Positions 9,151 to 33,915 of a stretch of 64,000 bases of DNA are shown here, in pieces. The DNA comes from Pleodorina starrii (lineage: Eukaryota > Chlorophyta > Chlorophyceae > Chlamydomonadales > Volvocaceae): contig BRXU01000021.1 of NCBI GenBank assembly GCA_030267565.1, forward strand, positions 1,830,501 through 1,894,500, in the 5' to 3' direction. The notes under the pieces were generated by a model. That model made no database searches and was not told where the DNA came from. It saw nothing but the letters and a program-made list of their open reading frames with translations. Made by a program: the position numbers and the translations under genes. Each line of letters begins with the position of its first letter. Positions within the stretch are counted from its first letter, which is position 1.

Positions 9151-9652
9151 TCTAATTTTCATGCCTTGGACAGTCGTACCGTACCACAATTTTCTTATTT
9201 TCATGCTTCCGTACCAAGTAATTTTCATGCCCAACTTCCTTCAATTCACACCAATTCATTGGGTTTAAACTCGATTTAATGCACGTTTGAATATCTTACA
9301 GTTCAGAGCAACTTGCGAACAGCGCTTGCAAGGGGAAGATGCAAGCCGTTGTGAAACTTGCCGGCGCCAGGTGTCTCAGCAACATCTCATCAGCACTTAA
9401 ATATTGTAGCGCAACTCACACACTTTCCAATGAGTCGTGTACATTACCGAAGTGTGCACCCCTGGCCATCCCGTCTGGCGTAAGACGCGACGCAGCTACA
9501 CATGATGGAAAGCCCCGGCATGTTGAACATACTTTACATTTCATTGACTTATTATAGAAACAGGGTTCTGATGCCGGGATTCTCCTCCATGCCGCTCTTC
9601 AGGTCTTGGAATGCGCACTGGGCGGGTCACGCAGTACGTCTCGCGCGCCTCA
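9151..9652. other. No gene recognised
   Basis: Starts with three spaced copies of an AATTTTCATGC motif (9,156-9,232). The rest shows no coding bias. Confidence 0.4.
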
Positions 9653-10545
9653 GCACCGGGCCAGGTGGCGGCAGCACCGGGCCAGGTGGCGGCAGCGTTG
9701 AGCCAGGTGCCGGCAGCATTGGGCCAGGTGGCGGCAGCGTTGAGCCAGGTGCCGGCAGCATTGGGCCAGGTGGCAGCAGCGTTGGGCCAGATGCCGGCAG
9801 CACCCGGCCAAGTGGCGGCAGCACCGGGCCAGGTGCCGGCAGCACCGGGCCAGGTGCCGGCAGCACCGGGCCAGGTGCCGGCAGCACCGGGCCAGGTGCC
9901 GGCAGCGTTGGGCCAGGTGCCGGCAGCGTTGGGCCAGGTGGCGGCAGCACCGGGCCAGGTGGCGGCAACGTTGGGCCAGGTGCCGGCAGCGATGAGCCAG
10001 GTTCCGACAGCACTGGGCCACGTGCCGGCAGAGTTGAGCCAGGTGGCGGCAGCACCCGGCCAGGTGGCGGCAGCACCGGGCCAGGTGGCGGCAGCACCGG
10101 GCCAGGTGCCGGCAGCACCGGGCCAGGTGGCGGCAGAGTTGAGCCAGGTGCCGGCAGCACCCGGCCAAGTGGCGGCAGCACCGGGCCAGGTGCCGGCAGC
10201 ACCCGGCCAGGTGTCGGCAGCGTTGGGCCAGGTGCCGGCAGCGTTGGGCCAGGTGGCGGCAGCACCGGGCCAGGTGCCGGCAGCACCGGGCCAGGTGGCG
10301 GCAGCGTTGGGCCAGGTGCCGGCAGCGTTGAGCCAGGTTCCGACAGCACTGGGGCAGGTGGCGGCAGCACCGGGCCAAGTGCCGGCAGCACCCGGCCAAG
10401 TGGCGGCAGCACCGGGCCAGGTGGCGGCTTGTTGAGCCAGGTGTCGACAGCACTGGGCCAGGTGCCGGCAGCACCGGGCCAGGTGGCGGCAGCACCGGGC
10501 CAGGTGCCGGCAGCACCGGGCCAGGTGGCGGCAGCACCGGGCCAA
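9653..10545 (+). repeat. 21-bp minisatellite, about 42 units
   Basis: The unit is GGCGGCAGCACCGGGCCAGGT with two common variants per position (GCC/GGC, ACCG/GTTG). The 21-bp period equals seven codons, so all six frames stay open. One plus frame (9,502-10,614) reads GPGGGSTGPGAGS repeats and another APGQVAAAPGQVPAA. Nearly all units keep exactly 21 bp, which would be expected of translated sequence, but I see no start, splice or domain context, so it is called as a repeat. Confidence 0.9.
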
Positions 10546-10724
10546 GGTTGGGCCAGGGCTGGGCCTGGCTGTTGCATCTCTCGTCCAGGTTGCATACTAG
10601 TTAAAACCCTTTGACCGTCCCTACTTGTTACCCTGTCCCCCAGAACCGCCACTATGCTGCGACTTTGGCGCGCCAATGGAGAAGTTGGACACATTCTTGT
10701 GCTCCGTTGGCAGTGTTGGCGCGG

Positions 10725-11265
10725 CAAGCGGCGAGCAGTGCGGGGCCCTTCGGGCCACACGCAGGCAGCGAGCAGTGCGGGGCCCTTCGGGCCACACGCA
10801 GGCAGCGAGCAGTGCGGGGCCCTTCGGGCAACACGCAGGCAGCGAGCAGTGCGGGGCCCTTCGGCAACACGCAGGCAGCGAGCAGTGCGGGGCCCTTCGG
10901 GCCACACGCAGGCAGCGAGCAGTGCGGGGCCCTTCGGCAACACGCAGGCAGCGAGCAGTGCGGGGCCCTTCGGGCCACACGCAGCAGCGAGCGGTGCGGG
11001 GCCCTTCGGGCCACACGCAGGCAGCGAGCAGTGCGGGGCCCTTCGGGCCACACGCAGGCAGCGAGCAGTGCGGGGCCCTTCGGCAACACGCAGGCAGCGA
11101 GCAGTGCGGGGCCCTTCGGGCCACACGCAGGCAGCGAGCAGTGCGGGGCCGTTCGGGCAACACGCAGGCAGCGAGCAGTGCGGGGCCCTTCGGCAACACG
11201 CAGGCAGCGAGCGGTGCGGGGCCCTTCGGCAACACGCAGGCAGCGAGCGGTGCGGGGCCGTCGCA
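10725..11265 (+). repeat. 36/37-bp minisatellite with GGCCC-TTCG-GGCC hairpin in each unit
   Basis: About 14 units of GCAGGCAGCGAGCAGTGCGG plus GGCCCTTCGGGCCACAC. Some units have GGGCAACAC or lose one G, so the unit is 36 or 37 bp and no frame is conserved. Most units contain GGGGCCCTTCGGGCC, a short stem closed over a C(TTCG)G tetraloop. Open frames across it are accidental. Confidence 0.9.
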
Positions 11266-11526
11266 GCTGCAGTTCCAGCAGCGTGCGCCGTCGCCTCTGC
11301 TGCAGCCGCCTGGACCGGCGAGTGTTCATTCCCGTGAAGTTAGCGGGTTGTTTGCTGCGATGGTACCCACACCTCTGGGCATGGCAGGAAGACGCTTTTT
11401 GACCGGTCGCTGTCTGTGACGGAGGTCTACAGGCGGTGCATGTTCCGTGCCCCATTTCCCTTCACTATTAGACGATTGAAGAGCCCCGTGTCTGTATGCT
11501 AGAACGCCCTACTGCTCCTGTGGCAA

Positions 11527-12279
11527 TTGGCGTTGCGAATGCTGGCTGGTTCGGTAGACGCCTCAGTGACAGATGCTGGTGTAGCCATTGACTCCGTCTC
11601 AATGACTCTGCTTGAACGGCATACTGGCAGACTGGTAAGGATGTATTGGTGGACTGTTAACATGCTTGTTTACCAATACGAGTCATACCGAAAGATCGTT
11701 CCTACGAAAGACGGGTGTTTGAACCGTCAAGTGGGTTGCCTGGGGTTCCTGGGCCTCAGCCTAGCTCCCACACGTCAAGCCTCGCTCCGTCGCGCCGCTG
11801 CCTCCACTACCCACGGCGCCGGCATCGATCCATGCCTTCTTATCATAAAAAGGTACGGTAAGGGCGGCGCGCGAAAAAGAGACAGCGTTCCTACGAAAGA
11901 CGGGTGTGTGAACCGTCAAGTGGGTTGCCTGGGGTTCCTGGGCCTAGCTCCCACACGTCAAGCCTCGTTCCGTCGCGCCGCTGCCTCCACTACCCACGGC
12001 GCCGGCATCGATCCATGCCTTCTTATCATAGAAAGGTACGGTAAGGGCGGCACGCGAAAAAGAGACAGCGTTCCTACGAAAGACGGGTGTGTGAACCGTC
12101 AAGTGGGTTGCCTGGGGTTCCTGGGCCTCAGCCTAGCTCCCACACGTCAAGCCTCGTTCCGTCGCGCCGCTGCCTCCACTACCCACGGCGCCGACATCGA
12201 TCCATGCCTTCTTATCATAGAAAGGTACGCTAAAGGTGGCGCATGGGACACTGTAGCCCCGAATGGATTGCTGGGTTAG
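11527..12279 (+). CDS. Hypothetical 250-residue ORF with three tandem repeats
   Basis: The frame covers three tandem units starting at about 11,698, 11,887 and 12,070. The units are 189 and 183 bp; the 6-bp difference (loss of CTCAGC) keeps the frame. Each encodes VPTKDGC.NRQVGCLGFLGL, then APTRQAS.RRAAASTTHGA and DPCLLII.RYGKGG. Two Cys per unit are conserved. There is no signal peptide, membrane span or known domain. The first 57 codons before the repeats show weak coding bias. It could equally be a satellite without a protein; frame-keeping indels are the only argument for translation. Confidence 0.3.
   Translation: MALRMLAGSVDASVTDAGVAIDSVSMTLLERHTGRLVRMYWWTVNMLVYQYESYRKIVPTKDGCLNRQVGCLGFLGLSLAPTRQASLRRAAASTTHGAGIDPCLLIIKRYGKGGARKRDSVPTKDGCVNRQVGCLGFLGLAPTRQASFRRAAASTTHGAGIDPCLLIIERYGKGGTRKRDSVPTKDGCVNRQVGCLGFLGLSLAPTRQASFRRAAASTTHGADIDPCLLIIERYAKGGAWDTVAPNGLLG
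11698..12262 (+). repeat. Tandem repeat, three units of 189/183 bp
   Basis: Each unit runs from GTTCCTACGAAAGACGGGTG to GAAAAAGAGACAGC. The third unit is cut after GGTACGCTAAAGGTGGCGC. Confidence 0.9.
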
Positions 12280-12721
12280 AATCCATATGAGGGCGGAGGG
12301 GGGGGGGCTACGTAACCCAGAGGGGAGGGAACCGTTCCTGATATTGGAGGCCCTATCGCAGTAAGGAATGTTGTCGGTCTTGTCTTACATGCCATTGCAG
12401 TCGGGCATTGTGGTTGCAGGGCACCGTGCGTGCGTTCGCTGCCGCACCCTGCCGAACCGGTCTGGCCCGCGGGTCGATCTACACACGTATTCGTTCCTGA
12501 CATCTTTCTGGACATGCACCTCTAAAAGCTAGCTTATTTTCGTGATTTTCATGTTTGCTGCTTGTAAGGTAAATATTTTGGAGTAATGTAACGTGATCCA
12601 TCTAACACGGTCCTCCAAGTGATGTTCAAGGTGTCTCATCCCTTTTCATGGCATTTTCCTTACAAGTACAATTATGTTTAGAGTCCATGGACTGGGTGGT
12701 ACTTGAGAATGTTCTATTGGC
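12280..12721. other. No gene recognised
   Basis: Unique-looking, A/T-richer sequence from 12,520 up to the left end of the large palindrome. Confidence 0.4.
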
Positions 12722-14147
12722 CTCTACACCGCCCCGTTGACCACAGTCTAATTCTATCCATACTCCCCAAACATCTGACAATGCATCCGAGCATTATTTC
12801 GACTCTCAATACTTGACTTTCCGTTGTGGATCCTAATTTTCATTTTGGCGGCCTGAGGGGCAAACTCCTTAAGGAAAATGTATCTTTCGACCGCCCCCAA
12901 AAAAAATTTTCGCGGCCTCCGGCCGCGATGAAGGTTCAGACCTGTCCATAACACCGAAAATTTGCCCCGGTTGAGAGTGTTCTCTCCTATGGAGATTCTA
13001 CATCTGATGTACTACAAGCGTGATCTGCACACGCTCCAGAAGCTCGTGGTCATTTAATGTACACACGCTCCAGAAGCTCGTGGTTATGTAATGCTGATCG
13101 CTTCTCTCAACCGGCGGCTTTCACTGCCACCTCAGCAGTGGACTATCTTGGTACTTCTCATTACACAACAATTGGCATCGAGACGGCTTTCTTGGCCTCT
13201 CGTCTGCTTGCTTTCCTCGCCTGCTTTCCGCTGCGTTCGATGTCTGATAACCTGAACCTGGACGACCTGCAGCTCGCTCTTCCGGACGTGACGTCCGGAC
13301 CGAGCCGACCGAGACGGCTGACGTTTGCCCGCTGTGCAATCGGGACTGCGCCTGTATGCGGCTCTGCCGTGGGCGGCAACGGTGCGGCGCAGATGCCCAC
13401 CGGTGTGACGGCGGCAGCGGGTGGCCGCCGTCACACCGGTGGGCATCTGCGCCGCACCGTTGCACGCCGTAGCCGCCCACGGCAGAGCCGCATACAGGCG
13501 CAGTCCCGATTGCACAGCGGGCAAACGTCAGCCGTATCGGTCGGCTCGGTCCGGACGTCACGTCCGGAAGAGCGAGCTGCCAGGAGCTGCAGGTCGTCCA
13601 GGTTCCAGGTTCAGGTTATCAGACATCCAACGCAGCGGAAAGCAGGCGAGGAAAGCAAGCAGACGAGAGTCCAAGAAAGCCGTCTCGATGCCAATTGAAA
13701 CTGTGTAATGGAAGGTACTAAGATAGTCCACTGCTGAGGTGGCAGTGAAAGCCGCCGGTTGAGAGAAGCGATCAGCATTACATAACCACGAGCTTCTGGA
13801 GCGTGTGTACATTAAATGACCACGAGCTTCTGGAGCGTGTGCAGATCACGCTTGTAGTACATCAGATGTAGAATCTCCATAGGAGAGAACACTCTCAACC
13901 GGGGCAAATTTTCGGTGTTATGGACAGGTCTGAACCTTCATCGCGGCCGGAGGCCGCGAAAATTTTTTTTGGGGGCGGTCGAAAGATACATTTTCCTTAA
14001 GGAGTTTGCCCCTCAGGCCGCCAAAATGAAAATTAGGATCCACAACGGAAAGTCAAGTATTGAGAGTCGAAATAATGCTCGGATGCATTGTCAGATGTTT
14101 GGGGAGTATGGATAGAATTAGACTGTGGTCAACGGGGCGGTGTAGAG
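12722..14147. repeat. 1.43-kb inverted repeat (near-perfect palindrome)
   Basis: The left arm 12,722-13,414 starts CTCTACACCGCCCC and the right arm 13,425-14,147 ends GGGGCGGTGTAGAG. The centre is GACGGCGG / CAGCGGGTGG / CCGCCGTC, giving a loop of about 10 nt. The arms are nearly identical; the right arm has an extra 16 bp or so near 13,580-13,600. Arm content includes a retroelement-like block (GAGAGTGTTCTCTCCTATGG, GATGTACTACAAGCGTGATC) also found at 15,724. Mirror-image ORFs arise on both strands and are not separate genes. A transcript would form a stem of about 690 bp. Confidence 0.93.
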
Positions 14148-14935
14148 TGTTCTCTCCTATGGAGATTCTACATCTGATGTACTACAAGCGTGATCTGCAC
14201 ACGCTCCAGAAGCTCGTGGTCATTTAATGTACACACGCTCCAGAAGCTCGTGGTTATGTAATGCTGATCGCTTCTCTCAACCGGCGGCTTTCACTGCCAC
14301 CTCAGCAGTGGACTATCTTGGTACTTTTCATTACACAACAATTGGCATCGAGACGGCTTTCTTGGCCTCTCGTCTGCTTGCTTTCCTCGCCTGCTTTCCG
14401 CTGCGTTCGATGTCTGATAACCTGAACCTGGACGACCTGCAGCTCGCTCTTCCGGACGTGACGTCCGGACCGAGCCGACCGAGACGGCTGACGTTTGCCC
14501 GCTGTGCAATCGGGACTGCGCCTGTATGCGGCTCTGCCGTGGGCGGCAACGGTGCGGCGCAGATGCCCACCGGTGTGACGGCGGCAGCGGGTGGCCGCCG
14601 TCACACCGGTGGGCATCTGCGCCGCACCGTTGCACGCCGTAGCCGCCCACGGCAGAGCCGCATACAGGCGCAGTCCCGATTGCACAGCGGGCAAACGTCA
14701 GCCGTATCGGTCGGCTCGGTCCGGACGTCACGTCCGGAAGAGCGAGCTGCCAGGAGCTGCAGGTCGTCCAGGTTCCAGGTTCAGGTTATCAGACATCCAA
14801 CGCAGCGGAAAGCAGGCGAGGAAAGCAAGCAGACGAGAGTCCAAGAAAGCCGTCTCGATGCCAATTGAAACTGTGTAATGGAAGGTACTAAGATAGTCCA
14901 CTGCTGTGGTGGCAGTGAAAACCGCCGATTGAGAG
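14148..14935. repeat. Second, partial copy of the palindrome
   Basis: 14,148-14,935 repeats 12,978-13,765 at a constant offset of 1,170 bp with few changes. It has the same centre at about 14,585-14,594 and inner arms of roughly 340-430 bp. The outer arm part is missing. It joins the first palindrome directly and runs into a gag-like sequence on the right. Confidence 0.9.
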
Positions 14936-15442
14936 ATGCGGCTCTGGTGCCGGAGGCCCGTCGGGTCCTGGTTCCGGCGGGGGCGGCTCTGGCGCCGCTC
15001 CGACCAACTTTGGCTCTGGCGCCAACGGCTCTGCTGCCCCGTCTCTGGTGGCGAGGGACGAGGACACTCAGATGTCCGACGGCGGGGACGACGCCCCGCC
15101 GGCGAAGCGCCCGTCTGCGGCGCCCGAGGCCGCGGCTGCACAGGCTGGTGCCCCAGGCCGCGGCGGCCGGAGTGGACCCTGCGTCCTTCGTGATGGACAA
15201 CGTCGGTCCTCCAGGAAGGCGCCTGACCCGGGAGCAGTACCGTGCTCGGGTCTCGGACTCCCAAGTGCTTCGGCTGTGGGGAGACCGACCACTACTGGGT
15301 CGACTGCCCTCTAAACAAGAAACGTCGAAACCGCAAGGGCAGGGGCCAGGGCAAGGGCGGGAAGGGCCCGGACCACGGCAAGGGTGGAACGGGTGGAAAG
15401 GGTGGCCAGGGTGGCAAGGGAAAGGGAAAGGCCTCCGCCTAG
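14936..15442 (+). pseudogene. Retroelement gag remnant with CCHC zinc knuckle
   Basis: Three frames carry successive parts of one protein: a Gly/Ser/Ala-rich start and ARDEDTQMSDGGDDAPPAKR (about 14,950-15,165), then VDPASFVMDNVGPPGRRLTR (15,172-15,280), then KCFGCGETDHYWVDCPLNKK (from 15,263), a C-x2-C-x4-H-x4-C zinc knuckle, followed by a Gly/Lys-rich tail and TAG at 15,440-15,442. Two frameshifts are needed, so the gene is broken. Zinc knuckles of this type bind RNA in LTR-element Gag proteins. Pol is absent. The element family (probably Ty1/copia-like) is not proven. Confidence 0.65.
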
Positions 15443-15639
15443 GGGTCTGCCCAGGTGCTCGTTTCGGGGCCGTCTCCTGGGTCTGGTAGCGAACTCTCTG
15501 GCGGACGTTTCCGTACGGGTCGTGCAGTTTCACCTTCCGTGCTCGCGAGGGTCGAGCAGGTGATCGGGCGGTGTTTCTCTTTCGACGCGCAGTCTGTGTG
15601 CGCCGGCTTTTCAGAGGACTGTACCGGTGATTGTCTGAC

Positions 15640-15890
15640 TCTGGTAGTGCTGGGCCGTATCGGAATCTGTCTGGTACCGGTACTCATTCAGGGCTGCACT
15701 TCACTTCTCGGTCTGAGTCCGGTTGAGAGTATACTCTCCTATGGAAATTCCACAACTGATGTACTACAAGCGTGATCTGCTCACGCTCCACGAAGCTCGT
15801 AGTTACTTAAAGCTGATCGCATCTCTCAATCGGCGGTGTTCACTGCCACCACAGCAGTGGGCTATCAAAGTACTTTCCATTACACAACAC
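15640..15890 (+). repeat. Retroelement-associated segment behind the gag remnant
   Basis: 15,640-15,722 pairs with 9,062-9,150. From 15,724 GAGAGTATACTCTC (a perfect 14-bp palindrome), TATGGAAATTC, GATGTACTACAAGCGTGATC and GCTGATCGC..CTCTCAA.CGGCGG match the block inside the large palindrome (12,978-13,165). The plus frame here reads MEIPQLMYYKRDLLTLHEAR. It may be the start of a second element copy or LTR-proximal sequence. Confidence 0.6.
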
Positions 15891-17452
15891 TGTGTGTGTG
15901 GGGGGTGGACGTCCAGGCTCCGCCCGCCATCCACCCAGCAGTCCACAACGTCGCATCTATCGGCAGCCATCGAACAACAACTACCGGTAACGAAATAAAG
16001 ATGCCATACAAGCATCCGGCCACCTAACCCCGCACGCTATCCAAGCGCCCGCTCGCTTGTACGACGTGCCAAATAAGTAAGAGCCCCAGCCAGCAGGAAA
16101 GAGCATTGGCAAAATAACAGTCCACACAAAACAAACAAACACCCTACCCACCCACGCACGCACAGGATCCATTCAAAGCACAATCCATCGAACAACGCAC
16201 ATTGTTACTTCTGCAGGTAAACATACCCAGCAGGAGGGTGGGTACGCAACATACAGCTAGATAGCCGTACATGCACGCACACCACACGTGTATGTATATC
16301 TTCACCCAAGCAAGGCGCCCCCAGCCACACACACATACCACATACACGCGCGCAGGATCTAGGAAAAAGGTTGGGAGTAGGGGTGGGGGTAGAGGTAGGT
16401 AGGAGAAGGGGTAGCGGCTCCCTCGGCAGCTTACTGCTCCTGATAATTGATTGTCGGCGCCTAAATAGGCTAGCTAGCACGCGCCTAGGCTTACTTGACC
16501 TCGCTCCACCAGCGCCTAGTTAGGCTAGCACCTATCCAGGCTCCATTCACCTGAATAATAATCAACTGCGTTGAGATTACCCCTTGTACGTACGGACGGC
16601 CACCAGCAAGCAGGCAGGCAGCGCGTCATCATGCACCCCATGCGCCCTCACTTCCCATCAGGGCAGCAATACGAACCTACTTCCCATCAGGGCAGCAATA
16701 CGCAATGCAGCAATACGTAACTACCGGCAACGTTGAGTGTAATCAGCAGTCCCATGCATGCACGCACTCAATTGGATGGGCTCATCAGATATCAAGTAGG
16801 GTTATCAAGGGCGGCGAGCCCCTACATACATACCCGCTGGACTGCTAGATAATACGTACGTACGTAAGCGCGAGCGACGCGATGCGACATGACAACGCAC
16901 GTATTGGGTGGGTGGCTAGACGGCATCTCCCATCCATCCGCCCATCGCCCTCCTCCGTCCTTTTACCTTTCTGGGTCTGTCTGGTTGTTGGGCCGCTGCT
17001 TCAGCGCATGCGACAGGCAGGTAGCGTGCGCGCGTGCGTGTATGTGTGCACGCGCGTGCGTGCGTGGGAACCCATCCATTCCATTCCATGATTGCTTCCT
17101 TCCATCCCTCCCGCCCGCCGCCAACTGCCGACCGACAGCACGCAAGCAACACGCAGAAGTGGCGCAACCAAACGTGCGCAAGTCAACGGCCATATAAAAT
17201 TAAGCAGCGTCGTACATGAGTATGCCTTCCGTCCATGCTTATTTCGCTTTATCCCGCGATCGATGCGACAGGAACACCGTACTCCCCTGCCTGCTGCCTC
17301 CGATTTCCATTCCTTCATCCCTCCACAACAATCTGCAATTCACCGTAGCACTTCTTCCTTCCCCGAAAATAGTACGAGAGTACGAGACAATTCAACCCCG
17401 CTATCCACTTATCCCGACCATCTACACCTCGCTCCGCTCCGCTCCACACGCC
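15891..17452. other. Intergenic region downstream of gene A
   Basis: No coding frame with volvocine codon bias. Contains a duplicated ACTTCCCATCAGGGCAGCAATACG (about 16,650 and 16,679), several CCTAGTTAGGCTAGC-like motifs (16,460-16,530) and short TACG/CATC microsatellites. The 3' UTR of gene A must lie at its right end; no TGTAA on the minus strand was found close to the stop. Confidence 0.4.
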
Positions 17453-31752
<14,300 letters not shown>

Positions 31753-33470
31753 GGTGCTCGATCATTCTCCATGTTACCGCATGAAGATACTGTACATGAT
31801 GCCTTAATTCGACCGTTTCTGTAGCCACATCCCCTTGTTTACAAGAGCTTCAAGAGGGTAGTTCGATACGGTAGAGTTACAACGGATACAATTTAACTCA
31901 GTTTCTAATCACAAGTGACAAGGGCCAATAATCCATACGCTGAAACTGTTTCCCTATTGAACGTAAGGAAATGACTGAAGCTGCTGCTGCTGCGTGTGGC
32001 GCTAACCGCTAACCCTGTGTGACAACTAAAGTGCGATTTAAAGTTAAGTTATTGATTCTGGTTGGATTTGAGCCAAGCTTGTAAGGAAACGGCAATTTGT
32101 CACAGAGAGACGTAATGTACATCATGGCCCCTTCTCCCTTGCACCCTTGGCCCGACAGGGAAGGTTTGTCTTTTCACAGAAACTGCTTTTGTAAACCATC
32201 TTTAAATCACAATCTTTGGTTAGGTATCCAGCCGATGACTATGCATTCTGGCATTTATTGCATTTCTTACTCACACTTGTTGGGACGAGCGTCCATGCAG
32301 AAAGTGGATAGTGGAACGGGCCTACTCGCTGCCATTTTGAGCGTCCTTAAACTGGAATGACTATAAAACGCCTCTTGAAACAAGCACAACTATCTTTCCA
32401 TGGAATTTCGTTGCAAGGCCTCGACACTGGCCCAGCCTCCCCCGCCCGAAGTTTCATTCCTCAGCACGTGAAAATTGTCACAGGAAAACGTGCATATATA
32501 TTCCTTTGTATAATCGGCAATGATGAGAAAAAAGGACAACTGCAAGTGCGATAGGAAAGGCCGTATGCACAGGGTGTTGTTTGTTCGGCCCATGTGGAGC
32601 GTCGTATGCTGTACAGGGAACGACTTGAGGTTGGACAGGCACCATCTGTCTACGCAGAATGGGAGCATCAGTCGTTACATACTTGGAGGAACGCCCAACT
32701 GCGACAACCGAAGACAACCGCTTTTGCGACAATTACGGCACGCCGCCAGCCAGGTGCCTCTCGAGGCCTCGAGTATGGAAAGGGCCACACAGTTTTGAAC
32801 GAACTGCGTGCGACTGAGATCTTGTCACTGGTGAAGTTTCCACGCCCCGGCCGACGAAGCGAGGGCACTCCGAATAAGGCCCACGCACACGCAGTGTCGT
32901 GCAGGTGCAGGAAATAAGGCGCTTTGGCGCTGCTCTGCGAACTGTATGTTCGAGCTCCACTGTACATACCGCCTCTTGTCTCGTATTACAAAACCTCCGC
33001 TGAAGACAGCACAAGTCGCCCAGACAGGAACGAGCGAACCCGCGGGAAAGGCTCAAAACCCCACGGCCACGGGGAAATTAGTAATGAGGCTCTGCAAGCG
33101 GCGATGGGCCCCGGGCACCCAAATAAGGTGCACTGTCATTTGAGGGTTGTGTATGACCCTACCTGCCTGCCTGCCTGCCTGTCGTGCCTGTCGGCAAAGC
33201 GTCGAAACGGCGGCCCCAACCCTCCCCAACCCGCGCCCAGCATTCCCCCTATTCGGTGGTATGCATCTGTGAGCATCAAACATATCATTTCGCGACAATG
33301 ACATGAAAAGGCCGCGTTGACTGCTGGCAGTTTCAAAGTTGCAATCCAGCAGCCCCTTGTTCTATCTGCTTCTGTCGCGTTTGGTACAATCCTGGGTACG
33401 ATTCCAAGAGCTTTCTTAGTAATCAAAGACGTCCATAATTAGAAAGCTCCTGACCGCGCGCACACACCAG
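31753..33470. other. Upstream of gene A: promoter region and unrecognised sequence
   Basis: The first few hundred bases above 31,752 must hold the gene A promoter; no TATA-like box can be placed with confidence. The rest is A/T-richer than the genes, has only frames below 130 codons without G/C third-position bias, and contains (GCCT)n at 33,161-33,182. Confidence 0.4.
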
Positions 33471-33915
33471 GAACTCAATAATCGCGACTTCGCGTGCATA
33501 TTTGCGGCGCCCGACCCTGCCCGACCCCCCACGATGCAGAAGCCCTCGCGTGTTCCGCCGTACCTCTCCAAAATCGCCCTTTGGGCTCTCGTCCTTCACC
33601 TCGTGCACTCCGCCACCATTGCTCACCTTGCCTGGCAAGGCTCCCCTCTCCCCCCACGCGCATTCCTCGGCCTCGTCCCCGCCGCGTCCTGGCCGGCTGT
33701 CCTGGCTTCACGCAAGTGCCTGCCTGCATTGTTTCCTTGGCCACCCTGCCGGCACCCCGTGGCCTTTGCGCGCCTATCCGAGGGCCGTTAGGCAGCTTAG
33801 ACTGCCCACCGCGGTGCCGCGCCCTTTCACTCCACGCTCCATCGCCCTCTGGGCTGCGACCTCTTCCCATTTGTTTCGTTGTTAGCTCGTTACCGTGCTC
33901 GCCTCCCCATGGCCG
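33471..33915. other. Pyrimidine-rich sequence, no gene recognised
   Basis: C/T-rich plus strand resembling in composition the sequence at 43,600-44,100. The frame at 33,534-33,791 begins like a signal peptide (SKIALWALVLHLVHSA) but stops after 85 codons and has no supporting context. Confidence 0.35.

Noticed and set aside
10621..11455. Several 200-270 codon frames over the 37-bp array
   Set aside because: Units of 36 and 37 bp shift the frame repeatedly; the frames open by composition only.
13057..14878. Pairs of similar ORFs on both strands (213, 146 and 130 codons)
   Set aside because: Mirror images caused by the palindrome; no codon bias and no domain.
33534..33791. 85-codon plus frame starting like a signal peptide
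   Set aside because: No splice or domain continuation, and the pyrimidine-rich composition alone yields Leu/Ala runs.
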